Origin: Thiomicrorhabdus sp.
GTDB taxonomy: Bacteria; Pseudomonadota; Gammaproteobacteria; Thiomicrospirales; Thiomicrospiraceae
Length of the DNA stretch: 64,000 nt
Direction of reading: 5' to 3'
Assembly (NCBI RefSeq): GCF_963662555.1
Contig: NZ_OY759719.1
Coordinates: 496,001 to 560,000, forward strand
Under the pieces are notes generated by a model that was not told the origin of the DNA, ran no database searches, and saw only the letters and a program-made list of their open reading frames with translations. Numbering within the stretch: the stretch's first letter is position 1; each line of letters begins with the position of its first letter. Shown piece by piece: positions 33,716 through 46,963 of this stretch. The translations under genes and the position numbers were made by a program.

Positions 33716-34332
33716 TAGAGTTAAGAACCTATATCTTTTTAGATTCATTACAGCCTCAGTTGGCATCTTATATTGGTACGGCTTCAATGGGTTTTTTACC
33801 CGTACCTGGGGATTCGTGTCTTTGGGTTGAAGTAGCGCCCGGGATGGCAGTGCATAAAATTACTGACATCGCATTAAAAGCCAGTAATGTACGTTTAGCT
33901 CAACAAGTTGTTGAGCGTGCCTATGGTTCTATGTTGTTTAACCATCGAGATCAAAGTGATGTATTAGAGTCTGGTAAGCATATTCTTAATTACCTTCAAA
34001 CAAATGAGTTTGAACGTGATAAATGTCAGGTGAAATGGTCAGAGATTATTAGAGGCATTACCCCAGATCACGCGGTATTAATTAACCGAGACAATCGTAG
34101 AGGCTCAATGATACTGCCAGGACAAAGTATGTTTATAATGGAAACCGATCCTGCAGGTTATGTCGTATACGCAGCAAATGAAGCCGAAAAAGCGGCCAAT
34201 GTTACTTTGGTTGAAGCACGAGCAGTTGGGGCTTATGGACGTTTAATTATGTGCGGAAAAGAAGCTGATGTTATTGAAGCAGAAAGAGCGGCAAAAGCCG
34301 CACTTGATAGAATGCCTTGTCAGCTTAAATAG
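33712..34332 (+). CDS. csoS1D: tandem-BMC shell protein CsoS1D
   Basis: 206 residues with two BMC domains in tandem; such proteins form pseudohexamers that stack and are thought to open and close a large pore. The second domain ([48 protein letters not shown]) is a clear BMC; the first (residues 1-100) is more divergent. ATG 33712 overlaps the rdgB-like stop. It is on a second transcription unit, separate from the main shell genes. Confidence 0.9.
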   Translation: MIELRTYIFLDSLQPQLASYIGTASMGFLPVPGDSCLWVEVAPGMAVHKITDIALKASNVRLAQQVVERAYGSMLFNHRDQSDVLESGKHILNYLQTNEFERDKCQVKWSEIIRGITPDHAVLINRDNRRGSMILPGQSMFIMETDPAGYVVYAANEAEKAANVTLVEARAVGAYGRLIMCGKEADVIEAERAAKAALDRMPCQLK

Positions 34333-34475
34333 TTATTTTTGTTATTAAGAAAAAAATAATTGTATAAAAATTGTATAACTAATTAACTGTTAATGTATAG
34401 TTTTAAACAGTGGTTAATTTTATTTTTCAAAAAATGTTAGTCATATAAAAATTACCTTAGAAGTAGGAGATAGTA

Positions 34476-35450
34476 ATGGCTGAAATGACTAAAAACCAAT
34501 CTAATTTTTTAATTAGACACGCCTCTTTAAGACAAATTCAGGTTTTTGAGTCCGTTGCTCGTAACCTTAGTTTTACTCGTGCTGCGGAAGAGTTACATTT
34601 AACACAGCCAACCGTTTCATCTCAGGTGAAAAGCCTAGTTGAGGCAATTGAAATGCCTTTATATGAACAGGTGGGAAGAAACATCTATCTAACAGAAGTT
34701 GGTGAGCATGTAGCCTGTAGTTGTAGAGAGGTTATCGATAGACTGTCTAATTTAGAAATTTTGTTGGATGATTTTAGAGGTTTAATGCGAGGTCGCCTAA
34801 GAGTGGCAGTGGTTTCAACCGCTAAATATTTTGCCCCACTTGCGTTAGGTAATTTTATTAAACAACATCCTGATATAGATTTAAATTTAAAAGTTTCTAA
34901 TAGAGAGAATATATTAAATCGTATTAATCACAATATGGATGACCTCTATATTTTGGGTCAAATTCCACCTAACCATTTAGATTTAGAGATTATTCCTTTT
35001 GCTCCTAACCCTCTGGTTGTCATTGCAAATGGAAATCATGAATTATGTAATAGCACTAAAAAAGTGACATTGAAAAAACTTGCTAAGTACCCTTTTATTA
35101 TGCGTGAAGAGGGTTCTGGGATTCGTTCAGCCGTTCAAGACTTGTTTGATAAACAAGGCTTAGAGATTCAAGAAAGAATGACCTTAGAAACGAATGAAGC
35201 GATAAAACACTGTGTTTCTGCTGATTTGGGAATTGCTGTGGTTTCCCGTCACTCACTGTATTTAGGTGGCGATTTTGGTTCGGTAAAAGAAATTGATGTG
35301 GAGGGATTTCCTATTGAAAAAGAATGGCACATTGTGTATCCAAAAGGAAAAGAGCTTTCTTTGATTGCTAGATCTTTTTTAGATTTTTTACAAGAAAAAG
35401 GAACGGAATTTATTAATATCCACGGACATGAAAGTCAAAAAGTAAAATAA
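34476..35450 (+). CDS. cbbR: LysR-family regulator CbbR
   Basis: 324 residues. N-terminal helix-turn-helix (FESVARNLSFTRAAEELHLTQPTVSSQVKSLVEAIEMPLYEQVGR) characteristic of CbbR, and a LysR effector domain. CbbR activates cbb operons in response to metabolites such as NADPH or RuBP. Unlike many autotrophs it is not divergent from cbbL but sits 9 kb downstream, after csoS1D on the same strand. AGGAGA precedes the ATG. Confidence 0.92.
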   Translation: MAEMTKNQSNFLIRHASLRQIQVFESVARNLSFTRAAEELHLTQPTVSSQVKSLVEAIEMPLYEQVGRNIYLTEVGEHVACSCREVIDRLSNLEILLDDFRGLMRGRLRVAVVSTAKYFAPLALGNFIKQHPDIDLNLKVSNRENILNRINHNMDDLYILGQIPPNHLDLEIIPFAPNPLVVIANGNHELCNSTKKVTLKKLAKYPFIMREEGSGIRSAVQDLFDKQGLEIQERMTLETNEAIKHCVSADLGIAVVSRHSLYLGGDFGSVKEIDVEGFPIEKEWHIVYPKGKELSLIARSFLDFLQEKGTEFINIHGHESQKVK

Positions 35451-35453
35451 AAT

Positions 35454-35516
35454 CAGCGTCTTTAGTTTTGGCTTTGTTTGTTGGCTAAAGACTTAACCAT
35501 AAAATTAAAGACGCTG
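35454..35516. terminator. alternative hairpins between convergent cbbR and spoT
   Basis: CAGCGTCTTTA (35454-35464) can pair either with TAAAGACGCTG (35506-35516, covering the spoT stop) or, through GTCTTTAG, with CTAAAGAC (35485-35492). Mutually exclusive hairpins between convergent genes; probably a bidirectional terminator, though without long T-runs. Confidence 0.4.
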
Positions 35517-37646
35517 GATTTTTTCGACAATCGGTAAACGTTTTAATCTTCTCATAACTTGAGCTAAATGCACGCGGTCTCGCACATTGATAACAAAATG
35601 CATTAAGCTGTAAGATTCATCTTTATCTTCTGAACGCACCCGTTCAATATCTGTATTAGTTTTAGCGATTTCATTAGCAATTGTAGCTAGCGTTCCACGT
35701 TGATTCATTGCTTCAATTTGTACTTCTGTAAGGAATGTCGCCTCAGAGTTCTGATCCCATTGTACGTCTATACACTTGTCAGGCTGGTTACGAATATTTT
35801 TGATGTTGTGACAGGAATCTCTGTGAATAACCAGCCCTTTTTCTGTACTTACAAATCCAATAATTTCATCGCCAGGAATAGGGTGACAGCAGTTAGCAAA
35901 GTGCACCACCATACCTTCTGTTCCTGAGATTGGTAATGCGGCATCAGGGTTAGCATTTTTAGGGCCTATATCATCATCTGCACCTAAAACAATATCGTGT
36001 ATTTGTTTGGCTACTAATGGAGCCATACGATTACCTGTACCCAATTCACTGAGTAACTGTTCCCAATCACTTAGTTTTAACTCATTGATCAAGTGAGTGC
36101 GAATCTCATCGGTTAAACCGTCATAAGACATATTGAAATGGCGTAAAGACTTCGTCAGCATTCTTTGACCGAGGGTAATGGCCTCTCCAGTTTGCTGGTT
36201 TTTCATAAAGTGGCGAATCTGAGAGCGAGCTTTAGCGGTTTTAACAAAGTTTAACCAAGCAGGATTTGGCTCTGCTTCAGTGCCTTTTATGATATGAATT
36301 GTCTTACCACTTTCTAACGGAGTTCTGAGTGGTACCAGTTTTTTGTCAATACGACACCCTAAAGTACTGTGCCCTATATTAGTATGTACCGCATAGGCAA
36401 AATCAACAGGTGTTGAACCGGTAGGTAAGGTAATGATGTCACCTTTTGGCGTAAAGACATAGATAACATCAGGAAATAAATCAATCTTAACGTTTTCTAA
36501 GAAGTCTAGAGAGTTACCGGCGCTCTGCTGAATTTCGAGCAGATTTTTAACCCACTCTTGAGCTCGTAAATCAACATGTGACACTGAATTTTCTTGCTCT
36601 GTGTGGTCTTGTTTATATTGCCAGTGTGCCGCAATACCGTGCTCTGAGACTTCATGCATTGTTTCAGTGCGAATTTGGACTTCTAAATGCACGCCATAAG
36701 GACCAAATAAAGCAGTGTGTAGTGACTGATAGCCGTTTGATTTAGGAATAGCTATATAGTCTTTAAATTTACCAGGTAAAGGCTTATAAAGCGAGTGCAC
36801 AGCTCCGAGTGTACGATAACAATCATCGGCCGTATCAACCAGAATACGAAATGCAAAAATATCTAAGATGTCATTGAAGTTTTGACGCTTATTTTTCATC
36901 TTTTTATAGAGACTATAAAGATGCTTTTCTCGTCCGACGACTTCGCCTTGAATGTTTTCTTGATTCAAACGATTTTGAATGGTTTCGGTAATTTGTTCAA
37001 TTACCTCTTTACGATTCCCACGGGCTTTTTTGACGGCACTTTCTAATACGGCAAAACGAATAGGGTGCATGGCTTTAAAACCAAGGTCTTCTAATTCGAT
37101 ACGAATGGCGTTGATACCTAAGCGGCCAGCAATTGGAGCGAAGATATCTAGAGTTTCATGAGCAATGCGACGTTGTTTATCTGGACGCATAACGCCTAGA
37201 GTTCGCATATTGTGGAGTCTATCGGCAAGCTTAATCAAAATAACTCGAATATCGCGTGCCATTGCCAAAATCATTTTACGAAAGTTTTCGGCTTGTGCTT
37301 CTTGCGGGTTGTCAAACTCAAGCTTACCAAGTTTGGTAACACCATCAACAATTTCAGCCACACTTTCGCCAAACCGTTCAGCTATATCATTTTTGGTATA
37401 GGGGGTATCTTCAACCACATCGTGCAAAATAGCAGCGATTAAACTTTCTTTATCAAGTTGGATCTCTGCCAGAATCTCGGCAACGGCAACAGGGTGCCAG
37501 ATGTAATCACCACCCGATTTACGTGTTTGCCCTTGGTGTGCAAGTGCTCCAAATTCATAGGCGGATTGAATGAGATCAACTTGCTCTGGCGTTAAATAAG
37601 CAGAAGCTTTGCTAATCAGACCATCTAATGAAACTGGAGTCGGCAT
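35505..37646 (-). CDS. spoT: bifunctional (p)ppGpp synthetase/hydrolase SpoT
   Basis: 713 residues. HD hydrolase domain (AAILHDVVEDTPYTK, VILIKLADRLHNMRTL), synthetase domain (RILVDTADDCYRTLGAVHSLYKPLPGKFKDYIAIPKSNGYQSLHT), TGS (VFTPKGDIITLPTGSTPVDFAYAVHT), and a C-terminal Zn-finger/ACT region (HFANCCHPIPGDEIIG). The intact HD box (HDxxED) marks it as SpoT/Rel rather than hydrolase-dead RelA. It follows rpoZ by 48 bp, the common rpoZ-spoT order. Confidence 0.97.
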   Translation of the reverse strand: MPTPVSLDGLISKASAYLTPEQVDLIQSAYEFGALAHQGQTRKSGGDYIWHPVAVAEILAEIQLDKESLIAAILHDVVEDTPYTKNDIAERFGESVAEIVDGVTKLGKLEFDNPQEAQAENFRKMILAMARDIRVILIKLADRLHNMRTLGVMRPDKQRRIAHETLDIFAPIAGRLGINAIRIELEDLGFKAMHPIRFAVLESAVKKARGNRKEVIEQITETIQNRLNQENIQGEVVGREKHLYSLYKKMKNKRQNFNDILDIFAFRILVDTADDCYRTLGAVHSLYKPLPGKFKDYIAIPKSNGYQSLHTALFGPYGVHLEVQIRTETMHEVSEHGIAAHWQYKQDHTEQENSVSHVDLRAQEWVKNLLEIQQSAGNSLDFLENVKIDLFPDVIYVFTPKGDIITLPTGSTPVDFAYAVHTNIGHSTLGCRIDKKLVPLRTPLESGKTIHIIKGTEAEPNPAWLNFVKTAKARSQIRHFMKNQQTGEAITLGQRMLTKSLRHFNMSYDGLTDEIRTHLINELKLSDWEQLLSELGTGNRMAPLVAKQIHDIVLGADDDIGPKNANPDAALPISGTEGMVVHFANCCHPIPGDEIIGFVSTEKGLVIHRDSCHNIKNIRNQPDKCIDVQWDQNSEATFLTEVQIEAMNQRGTLATIANEIAKTNTDIERVRSEDKDESYSLMHFVINVRDRVHLAQVMRRLKRLPIVEKIQRL

Positions 37647-37694
37647 TGGGTAGTTGAACCTTTAAATTAAAAATGAATTCCAAATAAAAGGTTT

Positions 37695-37919
37695 TTAGCT
37701 GAAGAAAGGAGGAGTATTAGGATCAGCCATAACAACATCACCATCAATGGTGTTCTCTGCTAATTCGCGTAAAGCCATAACAGTTGGTTTATCTTTATCC
37801 CAATCTAAAGTCGCTTCAGCACCGTTCGCTAATTGACGAGCACGTTTAGCGCTTAAAATAACTAATTCAAAACGGTTTTCTACTTGAGTTAAACAATCTT
37901 CTACTGTGACGCGAGCCAT
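37695..37919 (-). CDS. rpoZ: RNA polymerase omega subunit
   Basis: 74 residues ([33 protein letters not shown]), the standard omega N-terminus, which helps assemble RNA polymerase and with it forms a ppGpp site. It is upstream of spoT in the same direction. gmk, usually adjacent, is 5 kb away. Confidence 0.96.
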   Translation of the reverse strand: MARVTVEDCLTQVENRFELVILSAKRARQLANGAEATLDWDKDKPTVMALRELAENTIDGDVVMADPNTPPFFS

Positions 37920-38025
37920 AATGTACTTCCTGTATGGTAAATTTCAAAGGTAAGGAGTTATTTTACCCTAGATTGTACCCAAGAGGCTACGTAAATCTAT
38001 AATAAATGCATGGTTTTAAGGTGAA

Positions 38026-39246
38026 TTATTGAATATTTAGGGCCACTAAGTATTTTTGAAGGGTATTTTTTTGTTTTTGTAAGGCCTGGTAGGCATTTTC
38101 ACCAAGTTTCTGTGCTTGTTCTGGATGTTCGAGCAGGGTAATAAGATCTTGCTGCAGTTGTGGGTAATTTTGGTTTTGAATAATACCGTTTTCTGCTTTT
38201 AGTAAAGTCATCTCATCTTCAAAATCTGAGCTATCTTGACCAGTAATAATCGCTTTCTTAAAGGCTGCAGGTTCTAAGATATTATGCCCGCCTTTTGGCA
38301 CATAGCTACCACCCATAATAACAATCTTTGCATGTGCGTATAAAGGCAATAGACGGCCAATTCGGTCATCTAAATAAACTTTTGTATCTTCTTGAATGGC
38401 TTCATTTTTGGTTGCAACTTTTAATTTTGAGCCTAAAAACTGCAGTTGTTTTTGAATTTTAATACTGCGTTTTGGGTGGCGAGGCACAATTACGAGTAGT
38501 TCTGATCGATTTAATTCCAGCCAAAGCTGGGTGATGTTTAATTCTTCATCATTATGTGTGGATGCGGCAAGAATAAACTCTCTCTCTATCGGTCTAGCTT
38601 GTTTTTGTATTTCGGGTTGAGCAGAATATTTTAGATTGCCTAAAACTTGAATTTTATTTGAATCGGCACCTAATTTGCCAAACATTTCAGCATCGAGTTC
38701 AGAACGAGCTATGATTTTATCAACACGGCGTAAGCTATTGCGGTAAGCGGTTTGTAACCAGTTTGGAGACTGAAAAGTTTTTTGGGTTAAACGGCCATTT
38801 AAAATGCAGATTTCAATAGCGTTTTTATTCGCCACTCTAAACAGATTAGGCCATATTTCCGTTTCTACAATCCATAGACGATTCGGTTGATAAGCTTTTA
38901 TAAAACGTCTCAAGGCAAATGGCCAATCAAATGGTAAATATCGATGAAATACCTGATCAGCGAATAGCTCATTAACTAATTGTTGGCTTGTTTTGGTGTT
39001 GGTGGTTAACAGAATCTTATGTTCAGACATTAAGTGTTTAATAAGTGGTTCTGCGGCTTTAACTTCGCCCACTGATGCACAATGAATCCAGATAGGATGG
39101 TGAAAATTTTGCAGAGGTTTACTATAGTGTAAACCCAGTTTTTGAGAGATAAATGCCCAACCAGCTTTATTTTTTAGGCCTTCAATAATCACAATTAGCC
39201 AAATAAGCGGGCTAAGTAAGCGGATTAATATTTGATAAATAGGCAT
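38026..39246 (-). CDS. waaA: 3-deoxy-D-manno-octulosonic acid (Kdo) transferase
   Basis: 406-residue GT30 glycosyltransferase adding Kdo (or 8-amino-Kdo) to lipid A at the inner face of the membrane. An N-terminal membrane anchor (YQILIRLLSPLIWLIVIIEG) and family motifs IWIHCASVGEVKAAEPL, TNTKTS, YLPFDWPFALRRFI, VETEIWPN and GGSYVPKGGHNILEPAAF are seen. It follows kdsB, with a 39-bp repeat element in between. Confidence 0.94.
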   Translation of the reverse strand: MPIYQILIRLLSPLIWLIVIIEGLKNKAGWAFISQKLGLHYSKPLQNFHHPIWIHCASVGEVKAAEPLIKHLMSEHKILLTTNTKTSQQLVNELFADQVFHRYLPFDWPFALRRFIKAYQPNRLWIVETEIWPNLFRVANKNAIEICILNGRLTQKTFQSPNWLQTAYRNSLRRVDKIIARSELDAEMFGKLGADSNKIQVLGNLKYSAQPEIQKQARPIEREFILAASTHNDEELNITQLWLELNRSELLVIVPRHPKRSIKIQKQLQFLGSKLKVATKNEAIQEDTKVYLDDRIGRLLPLYAHAKIVIMGGSYVPKGGHNILEPAAFKKAIITGQDSSDFEDEMTLLKAENGIIQNQNYPQLQQDLITLLEHPEQAQKLGENAYQALQKQKNTLQKYLVALNIQ

Positions 39247-39270
39247 TTAAAGTCACTCGTTTGTTTTTAC

Positions 39271-39313
39271 AATTTACCACACCCCGCAAGGGAGTATACA
39301 GGCCTGGTAAATT
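39271..39313. repeat. long form of the interspersed palindrome element
   Basis: Between kdsB and waaA. Ends AATTTACCA and TGGTAAATT are perfect 9-bp inverted repeats. The right end continues inward as CAGGCC, the usual palindrome. The left end continues as CACCCCGCAAG instead. A second element with the same left 18 and right 13 bases lies inverted at 48094-48133. Confidence 0.75.
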
Positions 39314-40058
39314 AATGACCCGCTTGAAGCAGTGCTTCCATAATCGCAATATCGCCCGGTAAATCGACTTCTGGTGAGTCGTATTGGCTCTGCACAATTT
39401 TAATTTTATGACCGTATTCTAAAGCTCTTAACTGTTCAAGTTTTTCGATATCTTCAAGCTTGCCCATAGGTAATGCATTAAAGGTATCTACAAAGCGTTT
39501 GGTGTAAGCGTAAACCCCTAAATGTTTAAAGCTATCGTGATCCCAATAGTCACGACCATGTGGAATAGTGGCACGGGAGAAATATAAGGCAAAGCCATTT
39601 ACATCAGTAACCAACTTCACATCTTTAGGATTTGTAATTTCTGCTTCATTGACGATTTTGAAGGACAAAGTGCTCATTTCAAAGCTTTTATCGTAATCTT
39701 CAGCTAAGAATGGAGCAATGACATCTTCTATAGATTCATGATGAACAAGCGGTTGGTCGCCTTGTACATTGACAATTAAATCATCATCTTTTAAACCAAG
39801 AGCATTAGCTGCCGCTGCAATACGGTCAGTACCAGAAGCGGCTTCAATAGGTGTCATTACCACCTTACCACCAAAGGCTTCTACTACCTCTTTAATGCGG
39901 TCATCATCCGTAGCAATATAAACCCCAGCCAGCCCCTGAGCTTTAGAAATACGCTCATATACATGCTGAATCATCGGTTTACCATCAATCAGCTTTAAAG
40001 GCTTACCAGGTAAACGAGAAGAACCGTATCGAGCAGGAATAAAAACATAAGTGTTCAT
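39312..40058 (-). CDS. kdsB: CMP-Kdo / CMP-8-amino-Kdo synthetase
   Basis: 248-residue cytidylyltransferase activating the octulosonate sugar as its CMP ester. Motifs: [45 protein letters not shown] and [11 protein letters not shown]. With kdnB and kdnA just upstream, its true substrate may be 8-amino-Kdo, as shown for Shewanella KdsB; this is inferred from context. Confidence 0.94.
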   Translation of the reverse strand: MNTYVFIPARYGSSRLPGKPLKLIDGKPMIQHVYERISKAQGLAGVYIATDDDRIKEVVEAFGGKVVMTPIEAASGTDRIAAAANALGLKDDDLIVNVQGDQPLVHHESIEDVIAPFLAEDYDKSFEMSTLSFKIVNEAEITNPKDVKLVTDVNGFALYFSRATIPHGRDYWDHDSFKHLGVYAYTKRFVDTFNALPMGKLEDIEKLEQLRALEYGHKIKIVQSQYDSPEVDLPGDIAIMEALLQAGH

Positions 40059-40211
40059 AGTAGAAGGCTTTTTAGGTAGGTTAAAATTTTAGGTTTAATG
40101 GAATTTGGACGTCAATTTTTGAGATTTGGCTAGGTGTTGATGAGGGAGTTGAGTATTACTCAATGACCGATTCAACAACAACGCCAAAACCAAAAAGTGG
40201 TGAACCAAAAT

Positions 40212-41309
<1,098 letters not shown>

Positions 41310-41334
41310 CTAGTAAGCCGCAATGGCCTTACAG

Positions 41335-42531
<1,197 letters not shown>

Positions 42532-42618
42532 CTAAAAATGGGTCAAACGTGTTTTTTTGTTTGGTTTACGTTGTTTACTGAATTCTTTACGTGAATTGAT
42601 TGAGCTTTAATAATGAGT

Positions 42619-43332
<714 letters not shown>

Positions 43333-43397
43333 TTATGCCATTCCAAAAGCCCTCTAAAACATAAACTTCTTGCTTGGTCGGCTTCAGAAGCGGCAGT

Positions 43398-43413
43398 ACA
43401 GGCCTGGAGAATT
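43398..43413. repeat. interspersed palindrome, degenerate copy
   Basis: ACAGGCCTGGAGAATT in the divergent gmk-aroK region. Core CAGGCCTGG is kept; the outer bases have drifted. Confidence 0.5.
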
Positions 43414-43488
43414 GAATAAATGTAATTTTTTATTCGATTAAGTCGTATAAGTCACGGCAAATTTTTAAAATCTATTTATAATGATTGT

Positions 43489-44013
43489 ATGCATAAAGAA
43501 AGTATATTTTTAGTAGGTCCTATGGGGGCTGGAAAGTCCACAGTAGGTAAATTATTGGCCGAAAAGTTGCACTACCGTTTTGTGGACAGTGATCATGAGA
43601 TTGAAGCCCGAACGGGTGCAACCATTCCGATGATTTTTGACATTGAAGGTGAGCTGGGCTTTAGAACCCGTGAAGCGGCCATGATTGATGAATTGTCAGA
43701 ACGTAATGAGGTTGTGTTGGCAACAGGTGGTGGTGTGGTCGAAACAGAAAGTAATCGACAGCATTTGCGATCTCGTGGTTTTGTTGTGTATTTAAAGTCT
43801 CCAGTAGAATCATTAATACAAAGAACCAAACACGACCGTAATCGTCCGTTATTACAAACTGATAATCCAGCACAAGTGTTGCGTGATTTAATGGAACGCC
43901 GTGAGCCGTGGTATTTAGAAATGGCCGATTTGGTGATTGAAACTCAGCAAGTACCGGTACACCGTGTGGTCAAACAAATTATTGATTGTTTAGAGTCTGA
44001 ACAGATTGTCTAG
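43489..44013 (+). CDS. aroK: shikimate kinase
   Basis: 174 residues. Phosphorylates shikimate at the 3-hydroxyl in the chorismate pathway. P-loop [39 protein letters not shown] and the lid Arg in RPLLQTDNP. It is followed 36 bp later by aroB, the standard aroK-aroB operon. Confidence 0.96.
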   Translation: MHKESIFLVGPMGAGKSTVGKLLAEKLHYRFVDSDHEIEARTGATIPMIFDIEGELGFRTREAAMIDELSERNEVVLATGGGVVETESNRQHLRSRGFVVYLKSPVESLIQRTKHDRNRPLLQTDNPAQVLRDLMERREPWYLEMADLVIETQQVPVHRVVKQIIDCLESEQIV

Positions 44014-44049
44014 TTAGGCCGATAGAATCAACAAGGTAAGAGAAAAAAC

Positions 44050-45132
44050 GTGAAAACATTAAAGGTTGAATTAGGGGATAGAAGTTATCCTATTTTTATT
44101 GGTCAAGGACTAATGGGTAATGCTGAGTTAGTAAAACCCTTTGTTAAAGGCCAACAAGTCTTAATTGTTACCAATACAACGGTGGCTCCACTTTATTTAG
44201 AAGCGTGCAAAAAATCTTTTGCTGACTTTAATGTTCAATCTGTGGTGTTACCTGATGGCGAAGAGTATAAAAATTTAGAAACCTTAAACCTAGTGTTTGA
44301 TAAGTTAATTGGCGACCGTTTTGATCGCAGTTGCACACTGGTTGCTTTGGGTGGCGGAGTTATTGGTGATATGACTGGATTTGCGGCGGCAGCGTTTCAG
44401 CGTGGCGTGAATTTTATTCAAATGCCAACCACTTTGCTTTCTCAAGTAGATTCATCAGTAGGCGGAAAAACAGGGGTGAATCACTCATTAGGTAAAAATA
44501 TGATTGGGGCTTTTCATCAGCCTGAATGTGTGGTGATTGATACTGAAACGCTCAATTCGTTAGAAGATCGCCAATTATCAGCAGGCCTGGCAGAAGTGAT
44601 TAAATATGGCTTAATTCAAGACCCAGAGTTTTTTGAATGGTTAGAAGCCAATATTGAAAAACTGCTTAATCGTGAGCCAGAAGCTTTGTCATACGCGATT
44701 GAACGTTCTTGCCAAGATAAGGCAGACATAGTGGCAAAAGATGAAAAAGAAGCTGGTTTACGTGCTTTATTTAATTTGGGGCACACTTTTGGTCATGCGA
44801 TTGAAGCGGGTATGGGTTACGGTAATTGGTTGCATGGAGAGGGCGTGAGTGCTGGTTCTATGCAAGCGGTATATATGTCTAAGTTATTAGGCAATCTTTC
44901 TCAGGAAGATGAAGACCGTATTAAAGCTATTTTTGAGCGTGCTCATTTGCCTGTTGTTCCGCCATCGGTTGCAGAGATGAGTAATGAGAAATATTTAGGT
45001 TTAATGGCTGGCGATAAAAAAGTACAAGCAGGTACGATTCGTTTGGTATTGCTAAAAAACATCGGTCAAGCTTATGTCACTGGTGATTATCCTCAAACAT
45101 TATTAGAGCAAACTCTTACTGAATGGCGATAA
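44050..45132 (+). CDS. aroB: 3-dehydroquinate synthase
   Basis: 360 residues with a GTG start. Converts DAHP to 3-dehydroquinate. Motifs: [58 protein letters not shown] (NAD and metal site), [12 protein letters not shown] and HGEGVSAG with the metal-binding histidines. A CAGGCCTGG repeat fragment (44582-44590) encodes part of [11 protein letters not shown]. Confidence 0.97.
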   Translation: MKTLKVELGDRSYPIFIGQGLMGNAELVKPFVKGQQVLIVTNTTVAPLYLEACKKSFADFNVQSVVLPDGEEYKNLETLNLVFDKLIGDRFDRSCTLVALGGGVIGDMTGFAAAAFQRGVNFIQMPTTLLSQVDSSVGGKTGVNHSLGKNMIGAFHQPECVVIDTETLNSLEDRQLSAGLAEVIKYGLIQDPEFFEWLEANIEKLLNREPEALSYAIERSCQDKADIVAKDEKEAGLRALFNLGHTFGHAIEAGMGYGNWLHGEGVSAGSMQAVYMSKLLGNLSQEDEDRIKAIFERAHLPVVPPSVAEMSNEKYLGLMAGDKKVQAGTIRLVLLKNIGQAYVTGDYPQTLLEQTLTEWR

Positions 45133-45238
45133 TCGTTATTTATTAGAATTATTTTTTCTAGAATTAGACTGCTTATAAATAAAGGTTTAGCCAGTACAAA
45201 GTTAATACAAAACAGGCTGTTTTCACAGGAGCGTAGAG

Positions 45239-46135
45239 ATGACAAGTAAATATGCAAAGCAATTTGATGTAGAAGGCGTTAAATTTACGACTCGTGATGG
45301 GATTGAACTCATTCATATAGAAAATCAGTTTGCTAAGGCAACCATTACAACGTACGGAGCAACGGTATTAAGTTTTATTCCGCATGGTCAGCGTGATGTG
45401 CTTTGGGTCAGTAATTCTGCCGTTTATGATGGAACAAAGCCAGTAAGAGGTGGAGTGCCTGTATGTTGGCCATGGTTTGGTGCTGCGGCTAAGCAAGGCG
45501 GCCCGGCCCATGGTTTTGTTCGTAATATGGTATGGCAAGTTGAAAAAGTAGGTCAATTAGAAAACGGCGAAACTCGTGTTTTACTGGTTTGTAAGTCTAA
45601 CGATGAAACTCTTAAAATCTGGCCGCATGAATTTGAACTTAAACTTTGTGTACAGGTAAATTCAAGTTTAACCATCACTTTGACAACTGTAAATATGGGT
45701 GATGAAACCATCGAGATCACTGAGGCATTACATACCTATTTTGCAGTAGCTAACCCTGTTGGTATGCTCATTAAAGGTTTAGAAGAGAGTACGCATTTAG
45801 ATAAGCTTGTTGATGATGCTCAGCCCGAGATACAAAAAGAGGCTGTGGTGTTAAACCCTGCTAAAGACTCAGTGTATTTAAATCAAACTGGTAGTGTCGT
45901 TATTGTAGATGCCGATAATTTACGTGAGATACTGATTGAAAAGCGTCATTCCCAATCAAGTGTTGTTTGGAATCCAGGCCCTGAAATTGTAAAAGGTTTT
46001 GCCGATATTGATGACCAGGCTTGGTTAGAATTTGCTTGTGTAGAAAGCGGTAATGTTTTAGATAATACAGTCAGTATTCCTAGAGATTCTGAGCATTTGT
46101 TGAGTGTAAAATATAGTGTGAAATCGACTGCATGA
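45239..46135 (+). CDS. D-hexose-6-phosphate mutarotase (YeaD-like)
   Basis: 298-residue galactose-mutarotase-fold protein that interconverts alpha and beta glucose-6-phosphate. Typical segments: TITTYGATVLSFIPHGQRDVLWVS, PVRGGVPVCWPWFG, GPAHGFVRNMVW, EALHTYFAV and VVWNPGP. AGGAG lies 9 bases before the ATG. It may be co-transcribed with aroKB after a 106-bp gap. Confidence 0.88.
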   Translation: MTSKYAKQFDVEGVKFTTRDGIELIHIENQFAKATITTYGATVLSFIPHGQRDVLWVSNSAVYDGTKPVRGGVPVCWPWFGAAAKQGGPAHGFVRNMVWQVEKVGQLENGETRVLLVCKSNDETLKIWPHEFELKLCVQVNSSLTITLTTVNMGDETIEITEALHTYFAVANPVGMLIKGLEESTHLDKLVDDAQPEIQKEAVVLNPAKDSVYLNQTGSVVIVDADNLREILIEKRHSQSSVVWNPGPEIVKGFADIDDQAWLEFACVESGNVLDNTVSIPRDSEHLLSVKYSVKSTA

Positions 46136-46349
46136 ATCTATTTAGTTTAGTTGGTTCGCTAAACGGCAATTTGCATAAAGCAGTTCAATAAAAACGGCAT
46201 TAAGAGACGCCTATAGCTAGATACTTTTAAGTGGTCAGCTAAATAAATTTATCCATTTCTCTGTATCAACGACGATACATTCAAACCTTGTCATAATGAG
46301 TTAGTGTCAGGGTATTTTTTTGTTCAAAATTATCATTTATGAGGTTTAA

Positions 46350-46889
46350 ATGCTTTCTTTAGAAGCCGGAGTTAAAAGTACTTACATCGAAGACTTATGT
46401 TTTATTCTTCCGTTAAAATCCCTAAGAGCTACTCCAAAAGTATCGTTTTTTGCCATAGAAGGTATTGTTGATGATTTATCAGGTGTAGATTTAGTTATGC
46501 ATGAAGCGGGCGGTAAAAGCCCATTAATTGCGGGTGATGATACTTGGTATTGGTATATGCACACTGATCAAGAAGATAAGCTTGTTGTTCACCAGGGACG
46601 ACGTTTAGTTCAGTTGTATTCGGTTAAGCACGGGCAGGTAGAAAATTTTGAAGTGACTGCCGATGCGATTTATCACAATAGCCAAAAAATCTTTGATGGT
46701 GCTGCCATTCTTGGTTGGCCTGCTCATGTTTTTCATAGAGTGCATTCACCAGAAGGCAGTTTATCAACCAACTATGCCTCACGTTTACCAGGCTTTGATA
46801 TTGATACCAACTTTAATATTTACAAACTTGACCCTAAAGCAGGCACATATACACTGGCGCGTTTAGGGGCTTTAGATCAACCAAAATAA
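46350..46889 (+). CDS. conserved hypothetical protein, possibly cupin-like
   Basis: 179 residues that I do not recognise. No signal peptide or membrane segment. The C-terminal half has a beta-rich look with HNSQKIFDGAAILGWPAHVFHRVHSPEGSLSTNYASR, where histidines and the Gly/Pro pattern recall a cupin, and a final DIDTNFNIYKLDPKAGTYTLARLG. Good ribosome site (GAGGT). It stands alone between the mutarotase gene and a convergent aldo-keto reductase. Function unknown. Confidence 0.6.
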   Translation: MLSLEAGVKSTYIEDLCFILPLKSLRATPKVSFFAIEGIVDDLSGVDLVMHEAGGKSPLIAGDDTWYWYMHTDQEDKLVVHQGRRLVQLYSVKHGQVENFEVTADAIYHNSQKIFDGAAILGWPAHVFHRVHSPEGSLSTNYASRLPGFDIDTNFNIYKLDPKAGTYTLARLGALDQPK

Positions 46890-46896
46890 GGCACAA

Positions 46897-46941
46897 TTAA
46901 CTTGGTTTTTAGAGGAGACTATCAGCTATAAACCAAGTTAA
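46897..46941. terminator. inverted repeat between convergent genes
   Basis: TTAACTTGGTTT (46897-46908) and AAACCAAGTTAA (46930-46941) are perfect 12-bp inverted repeats with a 21-base loop, between the hypothetical gene and tas. Probably a bidirectional transcription end; no long T-run. Confidence 0.5.
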
Positions 46942-46963
46942 AGCGTTTGAGTTTAACTCCTTA

